Shown in pieces: positions 41,057 to 50,659 of a stretch of DNA of 64,000 bases. How positions within the stretch are numbered: position 1 is the stretch's first letter; each line of letters begins with the position of its first letter. The position numbers and the translations under genes were made by a program. Under the pieces are notes generated by a model, which worked only from the letters and a program-made list of their open reading frames with translations, had not been told where the DNA came from and did no database searches. The stretch is from Sphingobacteriales bacterium (lineage in GTDB: Bacteria > Bacteroidota > Bacteroidia > Sphingobacteriales > Sphingobacteriaceae), in assembly GCA_028288165.1 (NCBI GenBank), contig JAQBOG010000036.1:75202-139201 (forward strand), in the 5' to 3' direction.

Positions 41057-44000
41057 ATGTCAGAAGGTAAAAGCACAAATTTACTTAAAGCTGCGAAAGA
41101 ACTGAATATAGGTTTGTCTACAGCGGTTGAGTTTTTAGGGAAGAAAGGTTTCTCAGTAGAAAGCCGTCCCAATACAAAACTCACCGATGAAATGTATAGT
41201 GTTCTTTCAAAAGAGTTTCAAGGTGATAAAATTGTAAGAGAGGAAGCCAAACAAATTTTTATTGGCAAAATCCGTCGTGATGACGCTCCTCTAGCTACCA
41301 CAGAAAGAGCTGAAACACAGCGTTCTGCAGATTTAGATCAGGAAGAAATTTTGATCAAAAATGCAAATGCGTTCGCTCATTCAGAAAAGCCAAAACCGGC
41401 ACCTTCAGAGGTCAGGACCGAAGATCCTAAACCAGAGGTTGTAAAATCTCCAGAAACCCAACCTGAAGATGTAAAACCAGAAGAAGGTGGTTTACCTGGT
41501 GTTAAAGTTGTTGGCAAAATTAACTTGGATGATCTTAATCCTCGACGTGTAGTTAAGGTTGAGGAAGTTGAAACGCCTTCGGCACCAATAGTAGCTAAAC
41601 CTGAAGAAGCGCCCAAACTGGATCCTGTTGAAGTTAAAGTGGAGATTAAGGAGCCTGTTAAGCCAGAAGTTATTGAAAGTGCGCCTGTAATAGAAGTTAA
41701 AGCGGAAGAAAAACCACAAGTTACTGCCATACCAGAACAAGAAAAACCCGTTGTAGAAGCAGTTAAAAGTGTGTCAACGCCGCAGCCAGTTCAAGCGTCG
41801 GTAGTAACAGCTCAAGCACCTGCTGCGCCAGAAGAAAATAAATCAGCTGAACAGCAAGAAGGTGATGGTGTAATTCGTGCAAAAGCAGATCGTTTGACGG
41901 GGCCAAATGTAATCGGTAGAATAACATTGCCTACTACTCCTTCCAGACATGGTCAGCCAGTAGCTTCATCTTCAAACGTTGCAGGTGGAGATCATAAGCG
42001 TAAACGTAAACGTAAAGATCATCCAGCAGGAGGTTCCAACCAACCAAATGCCGCGGGAGCTCAACAGCCAAATGCACATCCTGGAAATCGGCCACATCCT
42101 GGTGGTCCTGGCCAAAATCAACCGGGAACAAGACCAGGCCCTGGAAATAATCAACCCGGAACTCGTCCTGATTTCAGAAATAGCAACACTAATAATAGAG
42201 GCCCACAAGGTGGCCCGGGTGGTAACAACACCCGTCCTGATTTTAGAAATAAACCAAGAACCCCTGAAGCTCCAAAGGCCGAGCCTACAGATAAGGAAAT
42301 TCAAGACCAGATTAAAGCTACACTTGCTCGTTTAAGTGGTGCTGGTAAATCAGGCAAATTTTCTCAAAGAGCTAAATTACGTCGTCAAAAACGTGATGAT
42401 GTTGCACAAAACACCGAAGATGCAGCAGCAGAAAGAGAAGCCCAATCAAAAATATTAAGAGTAACCGAATTTGTAACGGCTAATGAGTTAGCAAGCATGT
42501 TGGACGTTCAGGTAACACAAATTATTTCTACTTGTATGAGTTTAGGAATGTTTGTGTCTATCAATCAACGGCTAGATGCTGAAACGCTAACAATTGTTGC
42601 TGATGAATTCGGTTATGAAATAGAATTTGTTAAGCCTGAAGATGAAGAATCAATCACTCTTCAGGAATCTGATAGAGAAGAGGATTTAATTTCAAGGTCT
42701 CCGATTGTAACTGTAATGGGCCACGTTGACCACGGTAAAACCTCTTTATTGGATTTTGTTCGTAAGGCAAATGTTATAGCTGGTGAAGCTGGAGGTATTA
42801 CGCAACACATTGGTGCCTACGAAGTAAAATTGGAGAATGGAAGAAGCGTTACTTTTCTAGATACTCCTGGTCACGAGGCATTTACGGCGATGAGAGCACG
42901 TGGTGCGCAGGTGACAGATATTGCGATTATTGTTATTGCAGCGGATGATAGTGTGATGCCTCAAACTAAAGAAGCAATTAATCACGCACAAGCTGCAGCG
43001 GTTCCAATTGTATTTGCATTTAGTAAAGTGGATAAGCCTGGTGCGAATACAGAGCGAATTCGTCAGGAATTATCTGCCATGAACATATTGGTAGAAGATT
43101 GGGGTGGTAAATATCAAAGTCAGGAAATTTCTGGTAAAACAGGTTTGGGTGTTGATCTTTTACTAGAAAAGGTGTTACTTGAAGCAGATCTTTTAGAGTT
43201 AAAGGCTAATCCCAATAAACGTGCGGTTGGTACGGTGATAGAAGCGGCTTTAGATAAAGGTCGTGGTATTGTAACTACTGTATTAATTCAATCAGGAACG
43301 TTGCGTGTTGGTGATCCGATTTTAGCAGGATGTTTTAGCGGTAGAGTAAAAGCATTACATAACGAACGCGGACAAAAAGTAGATTTTGCGGGTCCATCTA
43401 CTCCAGTTCAAGTACTGGGTATGCAAGGTGCTCCTACTGCGGGAGATAAGTTTAATTCGTTAGAAAGTGAAGTAGAAGCCCGTCAAATTGCAAACAAACG
43501 TCTGCAATTACAACGTGAACAAGGCTTACGTACTCAAAAACATATTACTCTTGATGAAATTGGCCGTAGGTTAGCAATTGGTAACTTCAAAGAGTTAAAT
43601 GTGATTGTTAAGGGTGATGTGGATGGTTCTATTGAAGCTCTTTCTGATTCATTATTGAAACTGTCTACACAACAAATCCAAGTTAACATCATCCATAAGT
43701 CGGTAGGTCAAATTTCAGAATCTGATGTTCTATTAGCTTCTGCATCTGATGCGATTATCATTGGTTTCCAGGTACGCCCATCAGGAAGTGCTCGTAAACT
43801 TGCAGAACAAGAACAAATTGATATCAGGTTATATTCTATTATATACGATGCTATCAACGAAGTGAAAGCTGCAATGGAAGGTATGCTTGCTCCTGAGTTT
43901 GAAGAGAAAATTACTTCAAATGTGGAGATACGAGAAATCTTCAAAATCACGAAGGTTGGTACGATCGCCGGCTGTATGGTACTAGATGGTAAAATCACTC

Positions 44001-44200
44001 GTAATAGTAAAATAAGAATTATTCGTGATGGTGTTGTAGTTTACACTGGTGAACTAGCTTCATTGAAACGTTTCAAAGATGATGTAAAAGAAGTTTCAAC
44101 TAACTACGAATGCGGATTAAATATTTTAAACTTTAATAACATCGAAGTTGGAGATATTGTAGAATCTTATGAACAAGTAGAGGTTAAGAGGAAACTGTAA
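41057..44200 (+). CDS. infB: Translation initiation factor IF-2
   Basis: This 1047-residue protein has a very long N-terminal extension. An acidic, Pro/Lys/Glu-rich stretch (about 75-280) is followed by a Gly/Pro/Asn/Gln-rich region (about 310-410). Then come the IF-2 N-domain, the GTPase domain with GHVDHGKTS at about 554 and DTPGHEAF, and domains II-IV. The G4 motif reads SKVD in [10 protein letters not shown] rather than the common NKxD. IF-2 brings initiator tRNA to the ribosome. It ends the rimP-nusA-infB operon with a strong terminator. Confidence 0.97.
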   Translation: MSEGKSTNLLKAAKELNIGLSTAVEFLGKKGFSVESRPNTKLTDEMYSVLSKEFQGDKIVREEAKQIFIGKIRRDDAPLATTERAETQRSADLDQEEILIKNANAFAHSEKPKPAPSEVRTEDPKPEVVKSPETQPEDVKPEEGGLPGVKVVGKINLDDLNPRRVVKVEEVETPSAPIVAKPEEAPKLDPVEVKVEIKEPVKPEVIESAPVIEVKAEEKPQVTAIPEQEKPVVEAVKSVSTPQPVQASVVTAQAPAAPEENKSAEQQEGDGVIRAKADRLTGPNVIGRITLPTTPSRHGQPVASSSNVAGGDHKRKRKRKDHPAGGSNQPNAAGAQQPNAHPGNRPHPGGPGQNQPGTRPGPGNNQPGTRPDFRNSNTNNRGPQGGPGGNNTRPDFRNKPRTPEAPKAEPTDKEIQDQIKATLARLSGAGKSGKFSQRAKLRRQKRDDVAQNTEDAAAEREAQSKILRVTEFVTANELASMLDVQVTQIISTCMSLGMFVSINQRLDAETLTIVADEFGYEIEFVKPEDEESITLQESDREEDLISRSPIVTVMGHVDHGKTSLLDFVRKANVIAGEAGGITQHIGAYEVKLENGRSVTFLDTPGHEAFTAMRARGAQVTDIAIIVIAADDSVMPQTKEAINHAQAAAVPIVFAFSKVDKPGANTERIRQELSAMNILVEDWGGKYQSQEISGKTGLGVDLLLEKVLLEADLLELKANPNKRAVGTVIEAALDKGRGIVTTVLIQSGTLRVGDPILAGCFSGRVKALHNERGQKVDFAGPSTPVQVLGMQGAPTAGDKFNSLESEVEARQIANKRLQLQREQGLRTQKHITLDEIGRRLAIGNFKELNVIVKGDVDGSIEALSDSLLKLSTQQIQVNIIHKSVGQISESDVLLASASDAIIIGFQVRPSGSARKLAEQEQIDIRLYSIIYDAINEVKAAMEGMLAPEFEEKITSNVEIREIFKITKVGTIAGCMVLDGKITRNSKIRIIRDGVVVYTGELASLKRFKDDVKEVSTNYECGLNILNFNNIEVGDIVESYEQVEVKRKL

Positions 44201-44221
44201 GGTTATTTTTAATATAATTTT

Positions 44222-44250
44222 AAAAAGCGATCATTTGATCGCTTTTTTTA
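44222..44250 (+). terminator. Intrinsic terminator of the rimP-nusA-infB operon
   Basis: AAAAAGCGATC (44222-44232) pairs perfectly with GATCGCTTTTT (44237-44247) around a 4-base loop, followed by more T. Confidence 0.92.
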
Positions 44251-44296
44251 TTCAGGAGTAGTTGAAGTCTATTAACTGTACCATAATTAAAAGATA

Positions 44297-45106
44297 GTGG
44301 GTTTAAGAAAATTATATAAAAGGTTAGTCAATAGATGGGCTATAAGTAAATCTAAAGAGCTTAACATCGGTTTGGAATTGGATCGAATTTATCTTTTTCC
44401 TGCAAACAAGGTAGGCTTTGCAAACATATTTGATAAGCCCTTCAAGTTCCATGATGGGAAAAGTTTTGTTTCCACTTATAAAGAGCTTTTTCAGTGCGAT
44501 ATATACAAATTTAATCCTTCAAACACTTCTTCGACCATTCTTGATTGTGGTGCTAATATGGGCTTAAGTGTTCTCTACTTTTCAAAAAATTATCCAAATC
44601 ATACCATAGTTGCTTTCGAACCTGATGAAAATATTTTCAACATACTAAAAGAGAACGTAGAAAGCTTTAATTTAAAAAACGTAATACTACATCAAAAAGC
44701 AGTCTGGACTAGATCCGAAACTCTTAAATTTTATTCTGATGGAGGAATGGGAGGCAGAATTGATAATGCATATAGAGGGCAGGAACCCAAAATTATCGAA
44801 GCTGTACCACTTCTTGATTATTTAACTGACGAGATAGATTTTTTAAAAATAGATATTGAAGGAGCTGAAGATGAAGTTTTAAAATATTGCGATGAAAATT
44901 TGAAAAAGGCAAAACACATTTTTTTTGAATATCATAATAACATTAATAATCCTCAGACTTTACATGAACTTCTTGAGCTAGTCAAGAAGAATGGTTTTCA
45001 TTATTATATCAAGGAATCAGCAACCAGACAAAAACCCTTTGTTGATAAAACGCTGATTTGCGAATCGTTTGATATGGCAATAAATGTATTTTGCTACAAG
45101 CAATAG
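44297..45106 (+). CDS. FkbM family methyltransferase
   Basis: This 269-residue protein starts with GTG (upstream frame stops at 44288). It has SAM motif I ILDCGANMGLSVLYFS, and FLKIDIEGAEDEVL, the FkbM signature. FkbM enzymes O-methylate sugars or other small molecules, often in capsule, O-antigen or exopolysaccharide loci. The facing cluster of glycosyltransferases and an ABC exporter supports glycan modification. It converges on that cluster, with 12 bases between the stops, and has no visible terminator of its own. Confidence 0.88.
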   Translation: MGLRKLYKRLVNRWAISKSKELNIGLELDRIYLFPANKVGFANIFDKPFKFHDGKSFVSTYKELFQCDIYKFNPSNTSSTILDCGANMGLSVLYFSKNYPNHTIVAFEPDENIFNILKENVESFNLKNVILHQKAVWTRSETLKFYSDGGMGGRIDNAYRGQEPKIIEAVPLLDYLTDEIDFLKIDIEGAEDEVLKYCDENLKKAKHIFFEYHNNINNPQTLHELLELVKKNGFHYYIKESATRQKPFVDKTLICESFDMAINVFCYKQ

Positions 45107-45118
45107 AAAGAAGATCAG

Positions 45119-45934
45119 TTACTTACAGTAATATTTGTTTTTTCTCCTAAAAAACTTATAATATTGACGGGCTAAAAACATCGATATCCCCGTATTAAAT
45201 AGTTTAAACGCAAGGTTGTTACCCGATATATAAAAACGAGTAATTGTAGTTGAAATAAACCTCCCCCTCCAAGCCAGCCGATACTTTCGCATCAACTCTT
45301 TTCTGATTTTATAAAAGCTTGCATCAGCGTTGCCATTACTTTTGTGGGTCAGATTGAAATCAATAATATAAGATGTAAGTCCAAGCGTTTCGCAAATCAA
45401 ACAAATGTCAGTTCCATACATATGGAAACCTTTGAGATTATGTGACAATGCCAAGTTAGATGTGCTTTTTACCAGGATAAAATTTTCATCAACCGTCTTT
45501 GTTTTAAGGGGGAGAAGATGTTCAATTAGTCTGTTCCCTGAATTTTGGGTAACATGCATTGCTACATACTTTAAATTAATACCTCCTGCATTTGATAAAA
45601 TACCCCAATTGGCGTCTATAAAATCCATCTCTTCTATTCTTTTGTCAAGATCATTAATATTATGATCATGCAAAAGAATGTCTTGATGACAAAGAATAAT
45701 GTACTCTCCTTTAGCTTCGCGTAAGAATCGGTTTAAACCTCCGAACGCATCGTAGGTGTTAGTTTTGCTATTATCTATACACAGATATTCACAAAGGTCA
45801 GTACTAAAACCTGCCTGAATAAATGAGTTTATCATTTCTTGGTATTCCTGTGGTTTAGACACAAGAGTACATATTGAATAACGGAATGGGAACCTTTCGG
45901 TTGAAGACAAGGTTTTTACAAAGCTAAAATCCAT
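45119..45934 (-). CDS. Putative GT-A-fold glycosyltransferase
   Basis: This 271-residue protein has an N-terminal nucleotide-sugar-like fold (about 17-125). It has LCIDNSKTNTYDAFGGLN and GEYIILCHQDILLHD, where a QD replaces the DxD metal site. A C-terminal basic region follows (WRGRFISTTITRF, RRKNK). It looks like a divergent glycosyltransferase A-type protein; its donor and acceptor are unknown. The start codon overlaps the ABC transporter stop by one base, so the two are coupled. Confidence in the fold is moderate and in the substrate none. Confidence 0.65.
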   Translation of the reverse strand: MDFSFVKTLSSTERFPFRYSICTLVSKPQEYQEMINSFIQAGFSTDLCEYLCIDNSKTNTYDAFGGLNRFLREAKGEYIILCHQDILLHDHNINDLDKRIEEMDFIDANWGILSNAGGINLKYVAMHVTQNSGNRLIEHLLPLKTKTVDENFILVKSTSNLALSHNLKGFHMYGTDICLICETLGLTSYIIDFNLTHKSNGNADASFYKIRKELMRKYRLAWRGRFISTTITRFYISGNNLAFKLFNTGISMFLARQYYKFFRRKNKYYCK

Positions 45935-47751
45935 TAATCATTAAAGGTTTGCATATCTATTAATTTTTTATACACGCCATTGTGAATCAACAGCTCTGAA
46001 TGAGTACCAATCTCTACTATTTGCCCTTTTTCTAAAACCACTATTTGATCTGCATTTTTAATGGTACTTAACCGGTGTGCTATGATCAAAGATGTACGAT
46101 TTTTCATTAAATTGTTGAGGGCATCCTGAACTAATTTTTCAGATTCTGTATCTAACGCGGAGGTAGCTTCATCTAAGAGCATTATTGGAGGATTCAAAAG
46201 AATTGCTCGAGCTATGCTTAATCGCTGCTTTTGTCCGCCAGATAATTTCATCCCACGATCACCAATATTCGTTTGATAACCTTTTTCCGTATTCATGATG
46301 AAGTCATGTGCATTCGCAATTTTTGCAGCTGCAATCACGTCGTCTATGCTTGTTTCAGGCTTGCCAAACGCGATGTTGTTAAAAATCGTATCATTAAATA
46401 ATATAGATTCCTGGTTTACAATTCCCATTAGTGAACGTAAAGATCCAACGGTAAGATGCTGGATATTTACTTGGTCAACTAATATCTCACCGCTCTGAGG
46501 CTCAATAAAGCGTGGAATCATATCCATTAATGTTGATTTACCACCTCCTGAAGGACCAACTAAAGCAATACTCTTCCCTTTTTCAATTTCAAAGTTAATA
46601 TCGTCAAGTATTAGCCTTTCACCGTATGAAAAGGAAACATTTTTAAACGTTAGTTTACTATTAAACTGCGTGACAGATGTCGCGTTAGCCACGTCATTAA
46701 TCGCGGGTTTAGTATCAATAAGCTCTAATACACGTTCTCCAGCAGCCAGTCCTTGATTTATATTGCTAAACGAATCGGATATGGCTTTTGCAGGCCGCAT
46801 CACTTGTGAAAATAACACAATATAAAGTATAAATTCTTCTGCTTTCAGCTCACTCTGTTTCGAAATAACCAAGGTTCCGCCGTATAAAACAATACCTACC
46901 ACCATCGATACACCCAAAAATTCAGAAACCGGCGAGGCTAGCTGCTGTCTCTTAGCCATAGAGCGATTAATTTTGGAGTATGTTGTATTCTCAATGTTGA
47001 ATTTCTCTTTAATGTAATCAACTGCATTAAATGCTTTTATAATCTTAATTGCCGACAATGCTTCATCCAGGTAACTTATCATTGTACCATACGACTGTTG
47101 CGATTGTGTGGCTTGTTGTTTAAGTCTTTTCACAATTCTGGCAATCGCAAAAGCTGAAATAGGAATAATCAGGATTGAAAACAGTGTAAGCTTAGGGGAT
47201 ATCAAAAAAAGCATAACAATGTAAGCAATTAATTGGAGGGGTTCTTTAAATATCACTTGCAGTGTGCCTGTTACCGAAAATTGTACAACCTGCACATCTG
47301 CCGACACCTTGGCCATTATGTCTCCCTTACGTTCATTACTGAAGTAGCTTAAATGAAGATCCATTACATTGTTGAAAACAGCCTTCCGGAGATTTAGCAG
47401 TGTATGGATACGCAAATTTTCCATTATCCGCTGAGAAAAATATCTAAATAAATTGCCTAGCAGACTAGAGATAAAAATAACAATACAAACAAATTTTAAA
47501 GCACCATAAGTCCCATATTGTTGATTAGCTAATTGGGCGTAGTAATTAAAAAAATCAATCACATCATACCAGTTTTTAGGCGCTGTTACAAGGTTCGTTT
47601 GCGAATTTGAAAATAGAGTTTTTAGTAAAGGAGCAAGAAGTGTTAGATTTAACGTGCTGAAAATAATGGCTAGGGCAGTAAAAATGAAATAGGGTATCGC
47701 AAATTTTTGAATGGGATTGGCAAATGATAAAAGCCTGAAATAAGTCTTCAT
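45934..47751 (-). CDS. ABC exporter, MsbA type
   Basis: This 605-residue half-transporter has a six-span N-terminal membrane domain (about 20-340) and an ATPase domain with Walker A GPSGGGKST, signature LSGGQKQR, Walker B IMLLDEATSALD and the switch IIAHRLST. It works as a dimer. The MsbA-like layout and the glycosyltransferase neighbours suggest export of lipid A, lipid-linked glycan or similar. No other exporter subunit is near. It is transcribed in a group with the GT genes that precede and follow it. Confidence 0.93.
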   Translation of the reverse strand: MKTYFRLLSFANPIQKFAIPYFIFTALAIIFSTLNLTLLAPLLKTLFSNSQTNLVTAPKNWYDVIDFFNYYAQLANQQYGTYGALKFVCIVIFISSLLGNLFRYFSQRIMENLRIHTLLNLRKAVFNNVMDLHLSYFSNERKGDIMAKVSADVQVVQFSVTGTLQVIFKEPLQLIAYIVMLFLISPKLTLFSILIIPISAFAIARIVKRLKQQATQSQQSYGTMISYLDEALSAIKIIKAFNAVDYIKEKFNIENTTYSKINRSMAKRQQLASPVSEFLGVSMVVGIVLYGGTLVISKQSELKAEEFILYIVLFSQVMRPAKAISDSFSNINQGLAAGERVLELIDTKPAINDVANATSVTQFNSKLTFKNVSFSYGERLILDDINFEIEKGKSIALVGPSGGGKSTLMDMIPRFIEPQSGEILVDQVNIQHLTVGSLRSLMGIVNQESILFNDTIFNNIAFGKPETSIDDVIAAAKIANAHDFIMNTEKGYQTNIGDRGMKLSGGQKQRLSIARAILLNPPIMLLDEATSALDTESEKLVQDALNNLMKNRTSLIIAHRLSTIKNADQIVVLEKGQIVEIGTHSELLIHNGVYKKLIDMQTFND

Positions 47752-47808
47752 TTATTTAATTATGAGGCAAAGGTAATGATTTTGGGGTTGTACATTTATG
47801 AATAAGAC

Positions 47809-48810
47809 TTACTTCACGCCTCTTCCATCAATTACTGCTTGTCCTTTTAACATTTCATCCATCACGAGTTTTATGTCCTTTATAGTTAAATCGCTGTTAT
47901 GTGTTTGCATCAAAAGGTTCAATTGCTTCCTTGATTTTTTAATATCTATTTGTCTGCTTAGAAACATCCCTAAACTTTTGTAGAAATAAAACTTTAGGCC
48001 GATCCATAGAACCAAGAAGTCAGTTAAGAGAATTTGTAAAAGCCAGAATGTACGTTCATTAAAATCCAGATGAATTGCATGAACGATTAATCTGTTCCTA
48101 AAAAAGATAGCCTTTACCCAATTTCTGGTACGATAATTTTTAGTTGTTGATGAATGATCATGGACACAAAAACATTGGGGTTGATAATAACACTTCCAGC
48201 CTAACCTCCATGCTCGCAATCCTAATTCAAAATCCTCACAATAAAAAGGGGAGAAAATCTCATTGAAACCGCCAATATCTTTCAGCTTTTTAGCGTCTAT
48301 GAGTGCATTGGCTCCAGAAAGATAAGCTGTTGGACACCAAAAATCTTCATCCATAACATGGAAGAATTTGTTCGTTTTTATCTTAAAGCCAGATCGTGTG
48401 ATATGGCGTGCAGTGTCCTGAACCTCGTTGTTTCTTACGCCAATTATTTTTGACATAACGCCGAACGTATCTGGCTGGTCAAAATATTTTAACTGCCCTT
48501 CGATAAAATCCAAGGGAAGTTGAATGTCTGTATTTAATAGAAGGATCAGTTCATACTTTGCTGCAAAAATACCTTTGTTGCAAGCAACAGAAAACCCTCC
48601 ATTAGTTTGGTTGCTGAGAAGTTTTACAGACGGAAAATGCTGCTCAATATATTGATAAGAGCCATCGGAAGAACAATCATCAACAATGATTATTTCAAAA
48701 GCACATGCCGACTTTTCAAGAGCATTTATAACCGTTATAAGATTTTGCTGTAGCAGATGCTTCCCATTATAATTGGGTATTATTACAGATATGCTTCTTT
48801 TACGCATCAA
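47809..48810 (-). CDS. Glycosyltransferase family 2
   Basis: This 333-residue enzyme has the GT2 start ISVIIPNYNG, IIVDDCSSDGS, and the nucleotide-sugar and metal-binding LLLNTDIQLP. An ED acid (YCEDFELGLRAWRLGW) is the likely catalytic base. The C-terminus holds a membrane-associated hydrophobic segment (about 265-290). It transfers a sugar in cell-envelope glycan synthesis. Its ATG overlaps the stop of the preceding glycosyltransferase by 4 bases, and the ABC transporter gene lies 57 bases downstream. Confidence 0.93.
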   Translation of the reverse strand: MMRKRSISVIIPNYNGKHLLQQNLITVINALEKSACAFEIIIVDDCSSDGSYQYIEQHFPSVKLLSNQTNGGFSVACNKGIFAAKYELILLLNTDIQLPLDFIEGQLKYFDQPDTFGVMSKIIGVRNNEVQDTARHITRSGFKIKTNKFFHVMDEDFWCPTAYLSGANALIDAKKLKDIGGFNEIFSPFYCEDFELGLRAWRLGWKCYYQPQCFCVHDHSSTTKNYRTRNWVKAIFFRNRLIVHAIHLDFNERTFWLLQILLTDFLVLWIGLKFYFYKSLGMFLSRQIDIKKSRKQLNLLMQTHNSDLTIKDIKLVMDEMLKGQAVIDGRGVK

Positions 48811-49682
48811 ACTACTTTGAAATTACGATACTCTCCGATGCGCCAACCTGTTAAATCTTCTATACCTTGAAGGATTTTTCTTCTAACAGACATCTTCTTT
48901 TTAAATAGTGTAGGATCAACAGAGAATTTCCAATTTCCTGCTACAATTCTTTCTTGCATCACTTTTGGGTGGGTTCCCTCAAATTTTATCAACCGATCAG
49001 CGTTTCCGTAATCAAATTCTTTTGTTACGGGTAAGTTGGCTTCAATCCATTCTTCTTTCTGATAGAATTTGTTAAAGTTTCTTAGCTTGTTCCCAAGCCC
49101 ACTGGGTGGTTTAACCCAGCCATAGTGATAAATGTATGCGTCAATAGGTTTAACCTGGATCTTACGATTATTCTTTCTAAAGCCTTGGGCATCCCGGTAG
49201 GACCTAACAGTTTTGTCGAATTTTATAATCCTTATTTCGTTACGGTACCACCGTCTGGAAGATGCAGTATAGTCATAAGAGCCATAAAAATGAAGATATT
49301 TGAACAGTAACCCTTCTACCTTTGAAGAGTTCAAATTCGCTTCCATAGCCTCTTTTATTATAGGCAAATACTTTTCGTGTACTATTTCATCCCCTTGAAT
49401 GTAAAATGCCCAATCTGTATCTTCACTTATTTCAGCGTAAGCCTTATCAGTTTCTATTGCAAAAGTTCTCCCACCTTCTCTTATGCTATTATCCCAAACA
49501 GTTTCTATAATTTTAATTTTTGACGAATTGATCTGTTTGATTAACGTTAAAGTCTCATCTTCTGATTCACCAACAGCAACAACAAATTCGTCGCATATGG
49601 GTAAGATTGATTTGATCGCTTCAACAATTGGATAATCATTTATAACAGCATTGCATATAAATGTAAATCCGGTAACTTTCAT
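48807..49682 (-). CDS. Glycosyltransferase family 2-like protein
   Basis: This 291-residue protein has FVVAVGESEDETL in the nucleotide-binding region and YIQGDEIVHEKY as the DxD-like metal site, the form seen in the branch that includes LPS core beta-glucosyl and related transferases. Its start resembles proteins annotated as GT2 family. It has no membrane span. It is first in the glycan group on this strand, translationally coupled to the next GT2 gene. The sugar transferred is unknown. Confidence 0.85.
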   Translation of the reverse strand: MKVTGFTFICNAVINDYPIVEAIKSILPICDEFVVAVGESEDETLTLIKQINSSKIKIIETVWDNSIREGGRTFAIETDKAYAEISEDTDWAFYIQGDEIVHEKYLPIIKEAMEANLNSSKVEGLLFKYLHFYGSYDYTASSRRWYRNEIRIIKFDKTVRSYRDAQGFRKNNRKIQVKPIDAYIYHYGWVKPPSGLGNKLRNFNKFYQKEEWIEANLPVTKEFDYGNADRLIKFEGTHPKVMQERIVAGNWKFSVDPTLFKKKMSVRRKILQGIEDLTGWRIGEYRNFKVV

Positions 49683-49774
49683 ATTGATTAGTTAATTTGC
49701 AAAGATAAAAATTTAAAATTGGTGGATTTAAAATTGTAGCTAAGCACTAATGCAATTAATAATGACTCACAGAT

Positions 49775-50659
49775 ATGTCTAAGTCGTCAAACACTCCAAT
49801 TGATTTTAAATCATTAGCTAGAACTCTTACGATCGTTGAAAATGAGTTGGAAGGTGCTGAAGAAATATTGCGGACTCTAACTTTTTCAAATAATGCTCTT
49901 GTTATCGGTATAACAGGTCCGCCAGGAGCAGGAAAAAGTACCTTGGTAAATGCTATGATTGAAGAGTTGTGCTATGAGGGTAAAAATATAGCGGTGTTAG
50001 CGATAGATCCTACATCTCCTTTTAATTATGGTTCATTACTTGGTGATCGTATCCGGATGAATGCACAGTTTAATAAAGATAATATCTTTATCCGTTCATT
50101 AGCTACTCGTGGATCCCTCGGTGGTTTATCTGGAAAAACTATTGAAATGTCTGATGTGCTAAGATCTGCTGGTTTTGATTATATTTTTGTTGAAACTGTT
50201 GGTGTTGGCCAGTCAGAAGTGGAGATTGCAGGGCTGGCTGATATAACTATTGTTGTTTTAGTTCCAGAATCTGGCGACGAAATTCAAAGTATGAAATCTG
50301 GATTAATGGAAATTGCAACTGTGTTTGTAGTTAACAAAGCTGATCGGGCTGGAGCTGATGACTTTGCCCACAATATACAAAAAACAGCAAATCAATACTC
50401 AAAATCAATACCTGTTATAAAAACAATTGCATCCTTAAATGAAGGAATTAAGGAATTATTGGAAGTTATATTCAATATCCCTATTAATAATATGGACATT
50501 CAAGAAACGGTATTAACAACTCGAGCATGGAAAATTATTCAACAAAAACGGATGGCAGATATTGATAAAGTTAAATTAAAGTCTGACATCAAGAAGTTAT
50601 GTCATGAAAATGGGTTCAACTTATATAAATTTCTTGAAAACTGGATTGTAAATCGGTAA
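49775..50659 (+). CDS. meaB: Methylmalonyl-CoA mutase-associated GTPase MeaB
   Basis: This 294-residue G3E-type GTPase has Walker A GPPGAGKST, AIDPTSPFN, the switch sequence FVETVGVGQSEVEIA, and NKADRAGADDF. It is the chaperone (MeaB/ArgK) that gates cobalamin loading and protects methylmalonyl-CoA mutase. No mutase gene adjoins it; the B12-binding subunit is encoded 42 kb away in this window. It ends one base before the stop of the convergent aminopeptidase gene, with no terminator between. Confidence 0.95.
   Translation: MSKSSNTPIDFKSLARTLTIVENELEGAEEILRTLTFSNNALVIGITGPPGAGKSTLVNAMIEELCYEGKNIAVLAIDPTSPFNYGSLLGDRIRMNAQFNKDNIFIRSLATRGSLGGLSGKTIEMSDVLRSAGFDYIFVETVGVGQSEVEIAGLADITIVVLVPESGDEIQSMKSGLMEIATVFVVNKADRAGADDFAHNIQKTANQYSKSIPVIKTIASLNEGIKELLEVIFNIPINNMDIQETVLTTRAWKIIQQKRMADIDKVKLKSDIKKLCHENGFNLYKFLENWIVNR

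Noticed and set aside
41377-42335. Several frames on both strands inside the infB N-terminal region
   Set aside because: Low-complexity codons of infB leave other frames open; none has a start signal or a family.
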